From Odontocerum albicorne (Eukaryota; Arthropoda; Insecta; Trichoptera; Odontoceridae), in NCBI GenBank assembly GCA_949825065.1, contig OX463849.1, forward strand, positions 3,038,001 to 3,102,000: 64,000 bases of DNA. Reading direction: 5' to 3'. Below are positions 20,401 through 29,118 of the stretch, one piece after another (positions within the stretch are counted from its first letter, which is position 1; each line of letters starts with the position of its first letter). Made by a program: the position numbers and the translations under genes. The notes under the pieces are model-generated. The model worked only from the letters and a program-made list of their open reading frames with translations, was not told the origin of the DNA and did not search any database.

Positions 20401-22793
20401 CCCTCAGTTTGTTCACCCATAAATAAAGAAGACCTGAATAGCACAGTTTCGTAATAACATATCCCCTCAGTTTGTTCACCCATAAATAAAGAAGATCTAA
20501 ATAGCACGGTTTCGTAATAACATACCCCCTCAGTTTGTTCACCCATAAATAAAGAAGATCTAAATAGCACGGTTTCGTAATAACATACCCCCTCAGTTTG
20601 TTAACCCATAAATAAAGAAGACCTGAATAGCACAGATTCGTAATAACATATCCCCTCAGTTTGTTAACCCATAAATAAATAAGACCTGAATAGCACAGTT
20701 TCGTAATAACATATCCCCTCAGTTTGTTCACCCATAAATAAAGAAGATCTAAATAGCACGGTTTCGTAATAACATACCCCCTCAGTTTGTTAACCCATAA
20801 ATAAATAAGACCTGAATAGCACAGTTTCGTAATAACATATCCCCTCAGTTTGTTCACCCATAAATAAAGAAGATCTAAATAGCACGGTTTCGTAATAACA
20901 TATCCCCTCAGTTTGTTCACCCATAAATAAAGAAGATCTAAATAGCACGGTTTCGTAATAACATATCCCCTCAGTTTGTTCACCCATAAATAAAGAAGAT
21001 CTAAATAGCACGGTTTCGTAATAACATACCCCCTCAGTTTGTTAACCCATAAATAAATAAGACCTGAATAGCACGGTTTCGTAATAACATATCCCCTCAG
21101 TTTGTTCACCCATAAATTAATTTATCCAAAATAAGGTTTGAAATTGAGATAAAAATACCTAAGATACAAATATAATGAATAAAAATTTTTACACTTCTTG
21201 CTTTCAAAATATAATTCGCTTGATCTAATCATACTTTCCTTGGTCTTTCTATCCCACACACGCCTTCCACTCACATTCGCAATGTTGATTTGGTATGTTA
21301 GTCTTTCATCGTTCATTCGTTCAACATGCCCAAACCATCTCAGAGTGTTCTTATTCATCTTGCTTAGTAAATAAGCCTTAGTTCTCATTTATTCCACCAT
21401 ATGTTGTCACCTCATTTATTCCACCATATGTTGTCACCTCATTTATTCCGCCATATGTTGTCACCTCATTTATTCCGCCATATGTTGTCACCTCATTTAT
21501 TCCGCCATATGTTGTCACCTCATTTATTCCGCCATATGTTGTCACCTCATTTATTCCGCCATATGTTGTCACCTCATTTATTCCCCCATATGTTGTCACC
21601 TCATTTATTCCGCCATATGTTGTCACCTCATTTATTCCACCATATGTTGTCACCTCATTTATTCCGCCATATGTTGTCATCTCATTTATTCTTTTCAGTG
21701 CAAAGTCATCAGTCAGAGTCAAATATTGACTTCGTTACTTGGTTGATAAGACATATCTCCCAACTGACTTGGAGGGAGCTGCAGATTAAATTTTTTTAAG
21801 GGTTTCAGTCTGGTTTCTATTTGAGGCCTTTTATATTTTTGGCTTGTTGCAAGAGATTACCAAAGGACAATCGACCCATCATTGTACACAACAAAAGTGT
21901 AGTATAATATTTCTCAGATAAAAAAAATACCCTAAAGTAAAATTAGTTTGGGACTAAAAATATATACCATACGACCTCCGTAGCCTAGTGGTAAGACACT
22001 TGTCTGCCGATCCGGAGGTTGCGGGTTCGATCCCCGCTGGAACCCAGATTTTTTAAAATAGGATTGCAGTCTGGTTAAAACTTAGGGCTTATAAAAACAG
22101 CTTTCTGATTGGTTGGAAGAGATTGCCACATGGCAATAAACTCGCCAGGTTAAAAAAAAAAGTTCAAATGGGAATATTGGCCCAAAAAAGTTCTTGGTTT
22201 AATCAATTCGAATTTGTAAGCGATTGTAATATAATGTGAATTACCTCAATCTGCTGTACAGTAAGATCAAGGAAGGTGAGGTCATTGCGCACGGGGATGA
22301 CAGACTTGGGCCCCATGCAACCCATGGACGTGCCCAGCCCACCATTGAGCTTCACCACGACCAATTGCTCCAGCATGGCGTGCACCTGCTCCGTATGAGG
22401 CTTCTCAAGCAGCCCGTAGTCCACCACCGCACCCTCAGGCAGCTTCTGGATGTGTTCCCATGATACTGATGGACCCTCTGTAATCACAACCAGATTATAG
22501 AAAGGTTCTTAGTATTTGCTTTAAAGAATCGATTTTATTAGTGTGTGTGCCTGTGGATAGGACCAGAAAACAAACTGAGAATACAAGAGAAGGAATTTAA
22601 TATATTTACCTTCCGAGACGAACCTTTTGAAGAGCTGCGAGAACCCATCGAGTTCCTGCTGCGTGGACTGCGCACGATTCGCGGGCACGTCGCGCAGCAG
22701 CCTGTCGAGCTCAGCACGCAACGTCATCAGTGCGTCTCGCTGCGTCAGCTCGCGGAACTCGCGTGAGCCAGACGGCGCACGCTGGTGCCGAAC
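14390..22793 (-). CDS. UGP: UTP-glucose-1-phosphate uridylyltransferase (UDP-glucose pyrophosphorylase), 5 visible exons
   Basis: Cytosolic enzyme that makes UDP-glucose and pyrophosphate from UTP and glucose-1-phosphate, feeding glycogen, chitin precursors, trehalose and glycosylation. Exons read on the minus strand: 22793-22610, 22477-22245, 20174-19969, 16181-15407, 14497-14390. All junctions have GT donors and AG acceptors, and the summed length of 1506 nt is exactly 502 codons including TGA. The nucleotide-binding signature [16 protein letters not shown] lies in the second visible exon, followed by [66 protein letters not shown] and the C-terminal [12 protein letters not shown] with LDH at the end. 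These are the family landmarks over the full catalytic domain and the C-terminal left-handed beta-helix used for oligomerisation. The visible protein lacks only a handful of residues compared with animal UGP2 (about 508 aa). The first coding exon was not found; an in-frame ATG at 22727-22725 could serve a shorter isoform. The gene looks intact. Confidence 0.97.
14632..15203 (-). mobile_element. MITE family 1, copy d, in the last UGP intron
   Basis: A 572-bp copy flanked by TA (14630-14631 and 15204-15205), in the same orientation as copy b. It fills most of the 909-bp intron between the last two UGP exons and leaves the splice signals untouched. Confidence 0.9.
15222..15325 (-). pseudogene. 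LINE-D fragment in UGP intron
   Basis: The minus strand reads GAATATGGAATGAAGTGATA and GGGATGAATGTGAACTTAAG, then the GATGAATAAGG part of the LINE-D C-terminal region. About 100 bp only. Confidence 0.65.
15407..16181 (-). CDS. UGP: UGP large exon, catalytic core and start of beta-helix
   Basis: The acceptor TAG is at 16184-16182 and the donor GTTAGT follows 15407. It runs from WYPPGHGD through [85 protein letters not shown] to GVSLK. These blocks contain the glucose-1-phosphate and uridine-ribose contact residues known for UGP. No stops or frameshifts are seen over 258 codons. Confidence 0.98.
16201..16565. repeat. About 39-bp minisatellite in UGP intron
   Basis: About nine units of the form ATTTATGATACAATAAAAAC plus TGTATGTTGATTGAGTCA, with single-base differences. 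It starts about 20 bp from the acceptor-side end of the large UGP exon. Confidence 0.9.
16690..17395 (+). mobile_element. Penelope-like element (PLE1) 3' portion in UGP intron
   Basis: It holds the GIY-YIG endonuclease fragment and the terminal segment TGATGATGAGGTGAAAGG, GAAACCGGCAAGGTTATACC and AAAGTGGAATAAACAGTG. It is 5'-truncated; the reverse transcriptase is absent. It is transcribed opposite to UGP. Confidence 0.8.
16879..17256 (+). pseudogene. PLE1 GIY-YIG endonuclease domain
   Basis: The frame is open from [20 protein letters not shown] to a stop at about 17256. The GIY-YIG core appears as GVYKL, then [17 protein letters not shown]; this nuclease nicks target DNA in Penelope-like elements. 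Downstream residues [15 protein letters not shown] and [14 protein letters not shown] are shared with the copies at 33449, 56711 and 62829. The usual upstream reverse transcriptase is missing, so this is a domain relic, though its own frame is undamaged. Confidence 0.8.
17556..18076. mobile_element. TTAA element 3 in UGP intron
   Basis: Flanked by TTAA at 17556-17559 and 18073-18076, with ends CCCTTTAACGGGCA and TTGCCCTATAAAGGG. Subterminal sequences (CATATGCGACCACC and CTCATATGCGACCGCC) occur near both ends. About 520 bp, non-coding; piggyBac-type by target site. Confidence 0.8.
18160..18835 (+). pseudogene. LINE-C ORF2 C-terminal fragment in UGP intron
   Basis: Readable blocks include [66 protein letters not shown] and [12 protein letters not shown]. 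These match the better copies at 38642-37847 and 42296-41866. After EAFEM the frame is broken repeatedly. It is the connector region behind the reverse transcriptase of an RTE/Rex-like non-LTR element (clade uncertain). Confidence 0.8.
18850..19315 (+). pseudogene. Mariner transposase relic, third lineage
   Basis: Fragments resemble mariner catalytic sequence: [16 protein letters not shown] at about 19105, then in another frame [19 protein letters not shown] and IMYYDSKP. The first catalytic Asp region is recognisable (TGDEKW became TGDKKQ). No terminal repeats were identified. Heavily decayed. Confidence 0.6.
19585..19930 (+). pseudogene. LINE-E C-terminal fragment in UGP intron
   Basis: Similar to 44290-44665. 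It reads [24 protein letters not shown] sequence, then [20 protein letters not shown] and [19 protein letters not shown] segment of about 22 bp (ATGGGCACGTTGGA) is duplicated at 19605-19640. Frames are broken. Confidence 0.7.
19969..20174 (-). CDS. UGP: UGP exon, central catalytic domain
   Basis: The acceptor CAG is at 20177-20175 and the donor GTAAGT follows 19969. It encodes [20 protein letters not shown] through [13 protein letters not shown] and ends EDLEA, with the Ala codon split GC/G across the intron. The [11 protein letters not shown] and [13 protein letters not shown] motifs are characteristic of eukaryotic UGP. The short segment before the donor ([10 protein letters not shown]) is variable in the family. 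Confidence 0.97.
20226..21117 (-). repeat. 63-bp minisatellite in UGP intron
   Basis: About 14 units of 63 bp (AGCACGGTTTCGTAATAACA, TATCCCCTCAGTTTGTTCAC, CCATAAATAAAGAAGATCTA as consecutive parts). Because 63 is a multiple of three, the minus strand stays open for 313 codons as 21-residue repeats ([20 protein letters not shown] type). This is an arithmetic by-product inside an intron, not a gene. Confidence 0.95.
21180..21400 (-). pseudogene. LINE-D fragment in UGP intron
   Basis: The minus strand reads [20 protein letters not shown], then [17 protein letters not shown], the LINE-D C-terminal block. At its 5' side it runs directly into the 27-bp minisatellite at 21388-21700. Confidence 0.8.
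21388..21700 (-). repeat. 27-bp minisatellite derived from LINE-D
   Basis: About 11 units; plus-strand form CCATATGTTGTCACCTCATT plus TATTCCG. Translated on the minus strand it gives GINEVTTYG repeats, continuous with the LINE-D frame next to it. The unit resembles the LINE-D YGVTMYDRI..NEVI segment. Confidence 0.9.
21965..22165 (+). mobile_element. tRNA-derived SINE in UGP intron
   Basis: A well-preserved copy. The A-box-like GTAGCCTAGTGGTAAGACAC and the B-box GGTTCGATCCCC lie at 21980-22040. A body with AACCCAGATTTTTTAAAA follows, then the tail GGTTGGAAGAGATTGCCACA, TGGCAATAAACTCGCCAGGT. The tail matches the LINE-A 3' end. Confidence 0.85.
22245..22477 (-). CDS. UGP: UGP exon with the nucleotide-binding signature
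   Basis: The acceptor CAG is at 22480-22478 and the donor GTAATT follows 22245. The exon carries [20 protein letters not shown], the UTP-binding glycine-rich loop, and ends with LTVQQIE, which continues directly into HLNKTY of the next exon. The preceding junction splits a Glu codon (G/AG). Met replaces the more usual Lys in GCKGPKS, the only notable change in the motif; the catalytic Lys of GPKS is kept. Confidence 0.97.
22610..22793 (-). CDS. UGP: UGP exon, N-terminal helical region
   Basis: The acceptor CAG lies at 22796-22794 and the donor GTAAA follows 22610. It encodes about 61 residues ending in [13 protein letters not shown], the alpha-helical N-terminal segment of UGP (DGFRKLFHRF in vertebrates). 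It opens in phase 0 with GTT, so at least one further 5' exon, or an upstream ATG, is expected. An internal ATG at 22727-22725 is in frame. The segment is more GC-rich than its surroundings, as expected for real coding sequence here. Confidence 0.93.
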
Positions 22794-22867
22794 CTGACCA
22801 ATAAAAATGAATCATTAGTAATTAGTCTAATCGGTCAGAATTAAAGACTCTTATTCTTTGAGGCCTG

Positions 22868-23290
22868 TTATGGTCCTGCATCATTGTTTCCCTCTTGTGA
22901 CGTCGACTGCCAGCTGTCTTTCCATCTTTTGGAAGGTCGTCCTGAAGGTCTGCTTGCTTGGGGTATACTTTCCCTGGCCATTCTTACGGCTCTTGGTTCC
23001 GCCATTCTGGATACATGTTCGTTCCAGAACCTTCTTCTCTGTCGTCCCCATCTGACAATATCTTCAACTTCGCACATCATTCGGATTTCTGTGTTTCGTA
23101 CTCTATCACGAAGGGTTTTGCCAGCGATACTCGTGAGTACCTTCATTTCGCTGGTTCGAAGGAGATTTTTGGTTCTGACAGTGTCGGCTCTAAACTCTAT
23201 GCTGTATGTCATTATGGGGCGGACACAGGTCTTGTATATCCTCACCTTGCTTTGGATAATTAAAGGCGAACTATTTAATACCTCCATTAC
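22868..23290 (-). pseudogene. Non-LTR retrotransposon ORF2 C-terminal fragment
   Basis: An open minus-strand frame of 139 codons. Features: KVRIYKTCVRPIMTYSIEF (post-RT region), EMKVLTSIAGKTLRDRVRNT, VRWGRQRRRFWNEHVSRM and RPSGRPSKRWKDSW. This WGRQRRR...HV.RM layout is typical of the distal end of insect LINE polyproteins. It lies immediately 5' of the first visible UGP exon on the same strand, but does not fit UGP. Confidence 0.75.
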
Positions 23291-23700
23291 TAAGAGTCAC
23301 AGACAGGCAGTCGATAATATGCCGACAAGTCCTCCGATTCTTTGGACACATTGCTCGTGGCCAAGGAAACAGTTTGGAGATGTTACAAATTCAGTGGACT
23401 GCAAGGCGAACTAATGCCTCCATTTTCGAAGAACTGAGAGTCACAGACGTATCGTCGAAAGTATGCCTACGAGTCCTCTGATTCTTTGGAAACAATGCTT
23501 GTGCCCAAGGAGACAGTTTGGAGAGGCTTGTGGTAACTGAAAACGTGGAAGGACGACGCACTAGATGACGAGACCCAATACTTTGGATCGATCAAGTTAG
23601 AGACGCAACAGGACTACTCTTCGAGCTGCGGAGTGCAGAGATGTATATTTTGAGGAGTCATCAAGGATTATCGTAGGAGTCATGATGCTCAGTCATGAGT
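23285..23700 (+). pseudogene. LINE C-terminal fragment with internal duplication
   Basis: The plus strand reads a FFGHIARGQGNSLEML-type block at about 23340, then a second, diverged copy at about 23480 (FFGNNACAQGDSLERLVV, VEGRRTR). LWIDQVRDATG follows. The FFGHIAR...LERLVV signature is the distal end of a non-LTR polyprotein. The duplicated block of about 150 bp suggests a tandem duplication after insertion. Confidence 0.65.
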
Positions 23701-24664
23701 TACACGATAGGATGGATCTGTCCGATAACGAGTCGTTTGCAGTCAGCCAAGCAGTGAGGATATGTCTTCGCAATCCAATCCCCGAAGGCATCTCGCCTAG
23801 CACTTTAGGTAGCGCGGGGAGACGTCGTAAATTCTTGTCCCGCCGCAGTCATTCCTCCAGGTCATTAAGATCAATTTTAAATCAGACGACGTACATCATC
23901 AAAGCACCTCAACACCTGGAGTGTTTCCACTTCGTCCGGTGACCACCCACAGTCACAATTCATCCCCATTGCGTGACAGATAAGTCATGTATCGGTACTA
24001 ACAAAACGGAGCGCATTAAAAGACCCTGCTCAGGGCATCTCCTGGTTCACTTGGTGCATTGTAACAGTGGAGGGCTATCGCAGGGGGTTTGTTCCCAAAC
24101 CACCGTCGAGTAGTGTAACCCCCTTTCGATCTGCGTGGAAAAAAGAGGTTCGTTTATTTTCTGGGCGTTTGCCTCCGAAAACTTCTTTGATTCGAACCTC
24201 CAGCTCTCTCCACTCTTTCCCATTCCTTTCCGCACTATGAAATTGAGGAGTTCGAGTTACTGGCGCATGTTCAGCACGCGTTAAATGTTCTATACCCCCC
24301 TCACCCTCCTGTTCAGTTCATCCATACTTCTCAATCTTCAAACGGCGTCAGCAGGACAAAAAGATCGTGCAAAAATTAAATTCCAAGAATTTCAAAACGT
24401 CAAGCATAGGATGACCAATGGCAATTATTAGATGAATCCAGAACATATCCGATGAGGCGTGTGCACAGCGATAAGTATATTTAAAAAATAAAATAACTCC
24501 TTACACTCCAAGGCATGACGTGGCTGAATGATAATCTTAAATAAACATTTGACACCTCTTATACGTCAAACTTTTGTAAATTATTTATCTTTGTCCTTCT
24601 ACAATACAAATATCATTATATTATTTAAGACACTCTGTCGTACTGATAATCCTATGGAAATGCA
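23701..24664. other. Unassigned, moderately GC-rich
   Basis: Not recognised. The segment 23700-24300 is richer in GC than most of the window and may be old retroelement sequence. Two short open frames (23682-23942 plus, 24047-24235 minus) have no recognisable motif. 24300-24660 is AT-rich. Confidence 0.4.
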
Positions 24665-24724
24665 TCAGCAACAATTACACCCCGTTACATGTACTGATAA
24701 ATAGCAATTACACCTCGTTAGATG
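24665..24724. repeat. Degenerate units of the 33-bp minisatellite
   Basis: Two diverged units (CAATTACACCCCGTTACATG and CAATTACACCTCGTTAGATG), separated from the main array by the LTR-like insertion and TTAA element 2. Confidence 0.75.
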
Positions 24725-25120
24725 TTTAGGAGCTGTTGTTCCTTAAAGGAGAGATGATGAGGATGATTGTTTATAAATAAAAACTCGTCGAAATCGGAAT
24801 GTGTAAAGAGAAATTTTATTGACGAACGTCGGTATTTATAATGTGTGCGGGAATGCGCGCGCGATATATCGCTGTCTCGTCTCTGCGTTTACAATACGTT
24901 TTTAGGAGCGTGTAGGTATTCTTTCTGTTTTGGGAGACAGCGCGAGAGATATGTTGCTTTCTCGTTTTCTCATGGAATGCGCTCTTGGTTGGTAGCGAGT
25001 TGAACGACCGCCACGTGGACTTTGTCCATTGATTGTCTCGGATTGTGAAGCATGCGAGTTCGATGACCGGGCGAGCAAAGGTCGCCTCGTGGGTTCAGTG
25101 ACCGCGCATACGGTCGCCAC
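24725..25120 (-). mobile_element. Solo-LTR-like insertion with 5-bp target duplication
   Basis: A 396-bp block flanked by AGATG on both sides (24720-24724 and 25121-25125). Joining the flanks restores a normal minisatellite unit. On the minus strand it has a TATAAATA at about 24841-24834 followed by AATAAA at about 24822-24815, the promoter and polyadenylation order of an LTR. The edges are not a clean TG...CA at the duplication boundary, so LTR identity is inferred. Confidence 0.6.
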
Positions 25121-25131
25121 AGATGTACTGA

Positions 25132-25740
25132 TTAACCTTTCCCTTCCTGTGCTAAAAAATTCGCCCGTTCCGGTGTTGTGTATTCAATACACATGTAAAA
25201 AGAGTGATTTAAAATCGGAAAAATAAGAATATTCATAGCAAATCGCTTAAATTAATTAAATTTGAAGTCAAAAGTGATGATAATAATAGAAATTTAATTG
25301 CTAAAACATGAAGAAAAAAAACCATCGGCCAACGTTCACAAAACGGGCAAAGCGACCACCTCTACCGAAAGCCGCCGACCTACTGAGCGAGAGAAGCGAG
25401 CGAACTGAGATTATATTTCTTGCGTTCCCATATACCGAAGTAGAGTGAGAGTGAGAAATGAATAGCGTCGCTTCCTCACCCATAGCGGTGTTTTAGAATG
25501 AATATACCTACGTCACACACGTTTGATTGTATTGGTGAATTTATTCCCGATTTTTACAAAATATCTCTGATGTGGCCGATAAGTGCTAATTATTATTAAT
25601 ATAATTTTTTTCATTCAATACGTAAATGTACTACGGAGGAATACCTAAAATCTGAAGCCAGTATTTATTATATTTATAGAGATATTAAAGTTTTTAGAAG
25701 CAATGTGTACTAGTTACACATCACAAGACAGGAAGGGTAA
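25132..25740 (+). mobile_element. TTAA element 2 (piggyBac-like) with attached minisatellite
   Basis: TTAA at 25132-25135, left end CCTTTCCCTTCCTGTGCTAA, and right part ending ACAGGAAGGGTAA at 25740. The 33-bp array starts there. The interior matches 10801-11415 and 46625-47220. Non-coding; the short open frames inside are not conserved between copies. Confidence 0.75.
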
Positions 25741-26222
25741 ATATCAATTACACCCCATTAGATGAACTGATTTACATCAATTAGACCCCGTTAAATGTAC
25801 TGACTAACATCAATTAAACCCCGTTAGATGTACTGACACATCAATTATACCCCGTTAGATGTACTGACTAACATCAATTACACCCCGTTAGATGTACTGA
25901 CTAACATCAATTACACCCCGTTAGATGTACTGACTAACAGCAATTACACCCCGTTAGATGTACTGACTAACATCAATTATACCCCGTTCGATGTACTGAC
26001 TAACATCAATTACACCCCGTTAGATGTACTGACTAACATCAATTACACCCCGTTAGATGTACTGACTAACATCAATTACACCCCGTTAGATGTACTGACT
26101 AACATCAATTACACCCCGTTAGATGTACTGACTAACATCAATTACACCCCGTTAGATGTACTGACTAACATCAATTATACCCCGTTAGATGTACTAATTA
26201 ACATCAATTACACCCCGTTAGA
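25741..26222. repeat. 33-bp minisatellite
   Basis: About 14 units of GTACTGACTAACATCAATTA plus CACCCCGTTAGAT. The same unit, inverted, lies next to the same element at 46436-46615, with the identical junction GGGTAAATATCAATTA. The array is therefore part of that mobile element, not a local satellite. Confidence 0.93.
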
Positions 26223-26336
26223 ACACCACTCGATATATCTAAGAGAGTATATTTTTGAAAACTAGGAAAGTCACACAGAAACAGTCACCGGCGCTCTATA
26301 CATAGTCATAATTGAATTATTTCAAAGCCATTGAAA

Positions 26337-26396
26337 CTAATATACGTGTTTTTAACCATTGAAACTAATATACGTGTTTTTAACTATTGAAACTGT
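26337..26396. repeat. Short tandem repeat split by LTR fragment
   Basis: Three units of CATTGAAACTAATATACGTG plus TTTTTAA. Related units resume at 26971-27028 after the inserted LTR fragment. Confidence 0.7.
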
Positions 26397-26970
26397 AGGG
26401 AATACCGACGTCCCTAAATATTGTCAACATGCACGGTCAACGACCGATGAATCAACCTTTGAATATGTACAAAGATCACATACCAGAACGTCAATATTGT
26501 TTACACGCAAATAATATTTACGTCGCATTCCACGGTAGAAAGAGAACGCATCGCGTTGTCTCACCGTTTCGGCAATAAATATTCTACCCACTATATCATT
26601 GGCAACGTATGCGACCACCTCGGCACGCACAGGAGTGAGATCAAGATATACTGCGGACGCATTCACGCGCCCCGTTCTGAAATTGTATATATACCTACTT
26701 ATCGACAAATAAAGAGCACTTATTATTATTCACTTGACCATTCATCGCTGTTTACTATTTATTGATTATTCACTCTCACTTTTTCGCATTCCTGAATCAA
26801 CGTATTTTATTTTAAATACAAAACAAATCATAATCATCACGACGTATCAGTAAAGCATTCCGCTAAATTGATGACCCCCAACGAAAAGGAACACAGAATT
26901 CGACTAAAGCGAATACAGCGATGTCAACAACATCATCATCAGCACGTCCTACTAGGACATACGCTAAAAA
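26396..26970 (+). mobile_element. LTR retrotransposon 5' fragment: LTR and start of gag-like frame
   Basis: It begins TGTAGGGAATACCGACGTCC, a plausible LTR start. TATATATA near 26690 and AATAAAG at 26707 fit LTR promoter and R-U5 order. A frame beginning MTPNEKEHRIRLKRIQRCQQ at about 26870 may be the start of gag. The block is bounded on both sides by the ACTAATATACG repeat, so it inserted into that array and then lost its remainder. Family not assignable. Confidence 0.45.
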
Positions 26971-27294
26971 ACTAATATACGCGTGAAACTAATATACGTT
27001 TCATTGAAACTAATATACGTGTTTTAACAGGATAGAACCACTGTGCAATCAACAGAGCTTTCACGTCAACTTTTTGGTGACAGAATAATTTACAAAAAAT
27101 GCATATTTTGCTTGCTCGCCCTGTTCTTCAGATTTTATTCTTGTAGGTCTACTAAGAGCACCTAAATGATAGCTTTCAGGCTGAAATAAGAGTCTTGGCT
27201 CCTGAAAAATCGCGGTTAGTCATGAAAGTTATTTTTACTTATATCAAGTACCTAGAGAATAAAAGTAAAGTATTACACTTTCGTTGTATAGGTA

Positions 27295-27382
27295 TACAGC
27301 ACAACCTGGCAGGTTTAATGCCATGTGAAAATCTCTTACAACCAACTAGAAAAATGTTAATGAGGTCTTAAGTGAGAACCAG
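27295..27382 (-). mobile_element. tRNA-derived SINE, tail half
   Basis: SINE tail and body. It continues at 27811-27915 after a 427-bp insertion. Confidence 0.75.
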
Positions 27383-27809
27383 TATATCGGACGTATGTGT
27401 CACCATAAAATATGATAGATATATTTTCTTGTTATTTGGTATTTTTTTATTCTTGGTTATTTTTTGATATTTTGTATGATATTTGTTGGTTGAGGTCCAT
27501 GCTGTGTTACGACTGTAACTGAAATGTTTCTTATGCGCGGTTATCGCGCGAGACAGTATCAAAAGTCGGCCGTCCCATGCATGCGAAAACTTACGAGAAT
27601 TGTGATATTTCGCAAGTAATCACGGCATGCACGAAAAATAAAAAATATTTTCAGTTCACTCCAGTCTACTGCCTTTTACTTGCGACCATATAATACCTGC
27701 TAAAGAGGAATCTCTTCTCACCCTGCTACTTTCACCGTGAGCCGAAATCTCCGAGTATTGAGCAACAGCTATCCACCTATTTCTACAGTCCTTTGTACCG
27801 GTGCCGTAC
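27383..27809. mobile_element. LTR-like insertion splitting a SINE
   Basis: Flanked by AACCAG at 27377-27382 and 27810-27815 (5-6 bp target duplication). Removing it restores a continuous SINE. It contains AATAAA in the plus direction at about 27640 and is otherwise non-coding. Length and duplication size suit a solo LTR, but the termini are not a clear TG...CA. Confidence 0.5.
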
Positions 27810-27810
27810 A

Positions 27811-27915
27811 ACCAGACTGCATTCTTTTTATTAAAATCTGGGTTTCAACGGGCATAACACCCGTAACCCTCGGTTTGAAAGGCCTGGGTCTTACTAACTG
27901 AGGGACGGAGGTTGT
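27811..27915 (-). mobile_element. tRNA-derived SINE, head half
   Basis: The minus strand contains GTTAGTAAGACCCAGGCC and GGTTACGGGTGTTATGCC, a mutated tRNA-like head. Partner of 27295-27382. Confidence 0.7.
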
Positions 27916-28678
27916 CAATTGATTGATTCTAGATTTAAATATTATATGTTACTAGTATACTAGAATTCGTTTTTTCACGCAAATACTATACGCTCTTTCA
28001 CGTCGGATATAAAATAGTCACGTCGACACGAGTATTTATCTAATGAAATGCAGACTGTTAAAAGTTATTGGCGCACGAAATCGCAATAAAAAGTTAAATA
28101 CTGAAACAATGTCATTTTACTTAACGACATCAATATATGAAATTGATTTTACAAAGTAATGCATATTTGTCAACTTTTTCTAGAATTTTCTAATACATGA
28201 ATATCTTGGTAGAGTGGGTTTCATGAGAGTTTGCACTTTTTAACACATTGACAAGCTTAATGCGTAATATATTGTACAAAACGTATCAATGTATTAGTAA
28301 GTATCTTTGCCGTGATTGGTTGATGTGATCCGTTAGTATTCAACTGACATTCAACTTTGCCGTGATTGGTTGATGTGATCCGTTTATTTGACGAAAAATA
28401 CGGTGACCATAATGTCTGAAGTTAGGAAAAGGAGATCATTGTGTGGACAGACTACCTATAAAGAAGTGGTTTTTGAATGTTTATAATTACATCAAGAAAT
28501 GACGGGACACTAGTGAGGAGGTAAATATTCAGGATTTTTATTTATTATTCAGTGAATCACCTTATGGTAGTAGTTAAAAATTTTACAATATTTATATATA
28601 CCTAATACAATCATAAAAGTTCTTTATTAAGATTTTTGTATTATTTTTAAGTTAGGTTTTTTAATAAACAGTAAAAAT
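27916..28678. other. Unassigned, with a short direct duplication
   Basis: AT-rich. A segment of about 54 bp (CTTTGCCGTGATTGGTTGAT, GTGATCCGTT) is tandemly duplicated at 28304-28385. Nothing else recognised. Confidence 0.5.
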
Positions 28679-28920
28679 ATGTTGTTTATAGTTAAGGCAT
28701 TGACGTTGTGGAGGTTTAAAGACATTGTAATTTATTTTTATCAAACACTGTTTATTCCACTTTTTTGTGACGGTATAACCCTACCGGTTTCAAGGCTATC
28801 ACCTCATCTTCAGGGTAGCGCAAACAAGACTCTCCCCTGAAGATGAGGTGTGCACCTTGAAACCGGTAGGGTTATACCGTCACAAAAAAGTGGAATAAAC
28901 ATTGTTTGATAAAAATAAAT
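28679..28920. mobile_element. PLE1 terminal segments, head-to-head palindrome
   Basis: Two inverted copies of the PLE1 terminal segment meet at about 28825. Each has AAGTGGAATAAACA, TATAACCCTACCGGTTTCAA and ACCTCATCTTCAGGG or its complement. No coding sequence remains. PLE copies characteristically carry such inverted terminal pieces. Confidence 0.8.
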
Positions 28921-29118
28921 AACAAAACAGTAAAAACAATTAATTTGTATTTATTTCTATTTATCACCATTGAAATCATGATTTTAAAAGCTAAGTAGGT
29001 TTTTATCATTTGGCACCAACTGCCAATAATATGATAACACAAACAAGCAGAAGGATGCAAATCCATAAGACTATTTTTATTTTGTTTTTTTTAAGGTCAA
29101 AAAGTAATCAAATAAAAT

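Noticed and set aside
20168..21109. 313-codon minus-strand open frame
   Set aside because: It is the translation of a 63-bp minisatellite inside a UGP intron; the period is divisible by three, so no stop appears.
21378..21799. Open frames on both strands with 9-residue repeats
   Set aside because: Product of the 27-bp array; not a repeat protein gene.
21970..22045. tRNA gene
   Set aside because: It has A- and B-box-like sequence, but the same head and tail recur in several dispersed copies; it is a SINE head without a clean cloverleaf.
22868..23287. Upstream UGP exon
   Set aside because: The sequence is the distal end of a LINE polyprotein and does not match the UGP N-terminus.
25741..26222. 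Local satellite unrelated to transposons
   Set aside because: The identical unit and junction occur next to the same element at 46.6 kb, so the array belongs to the element.
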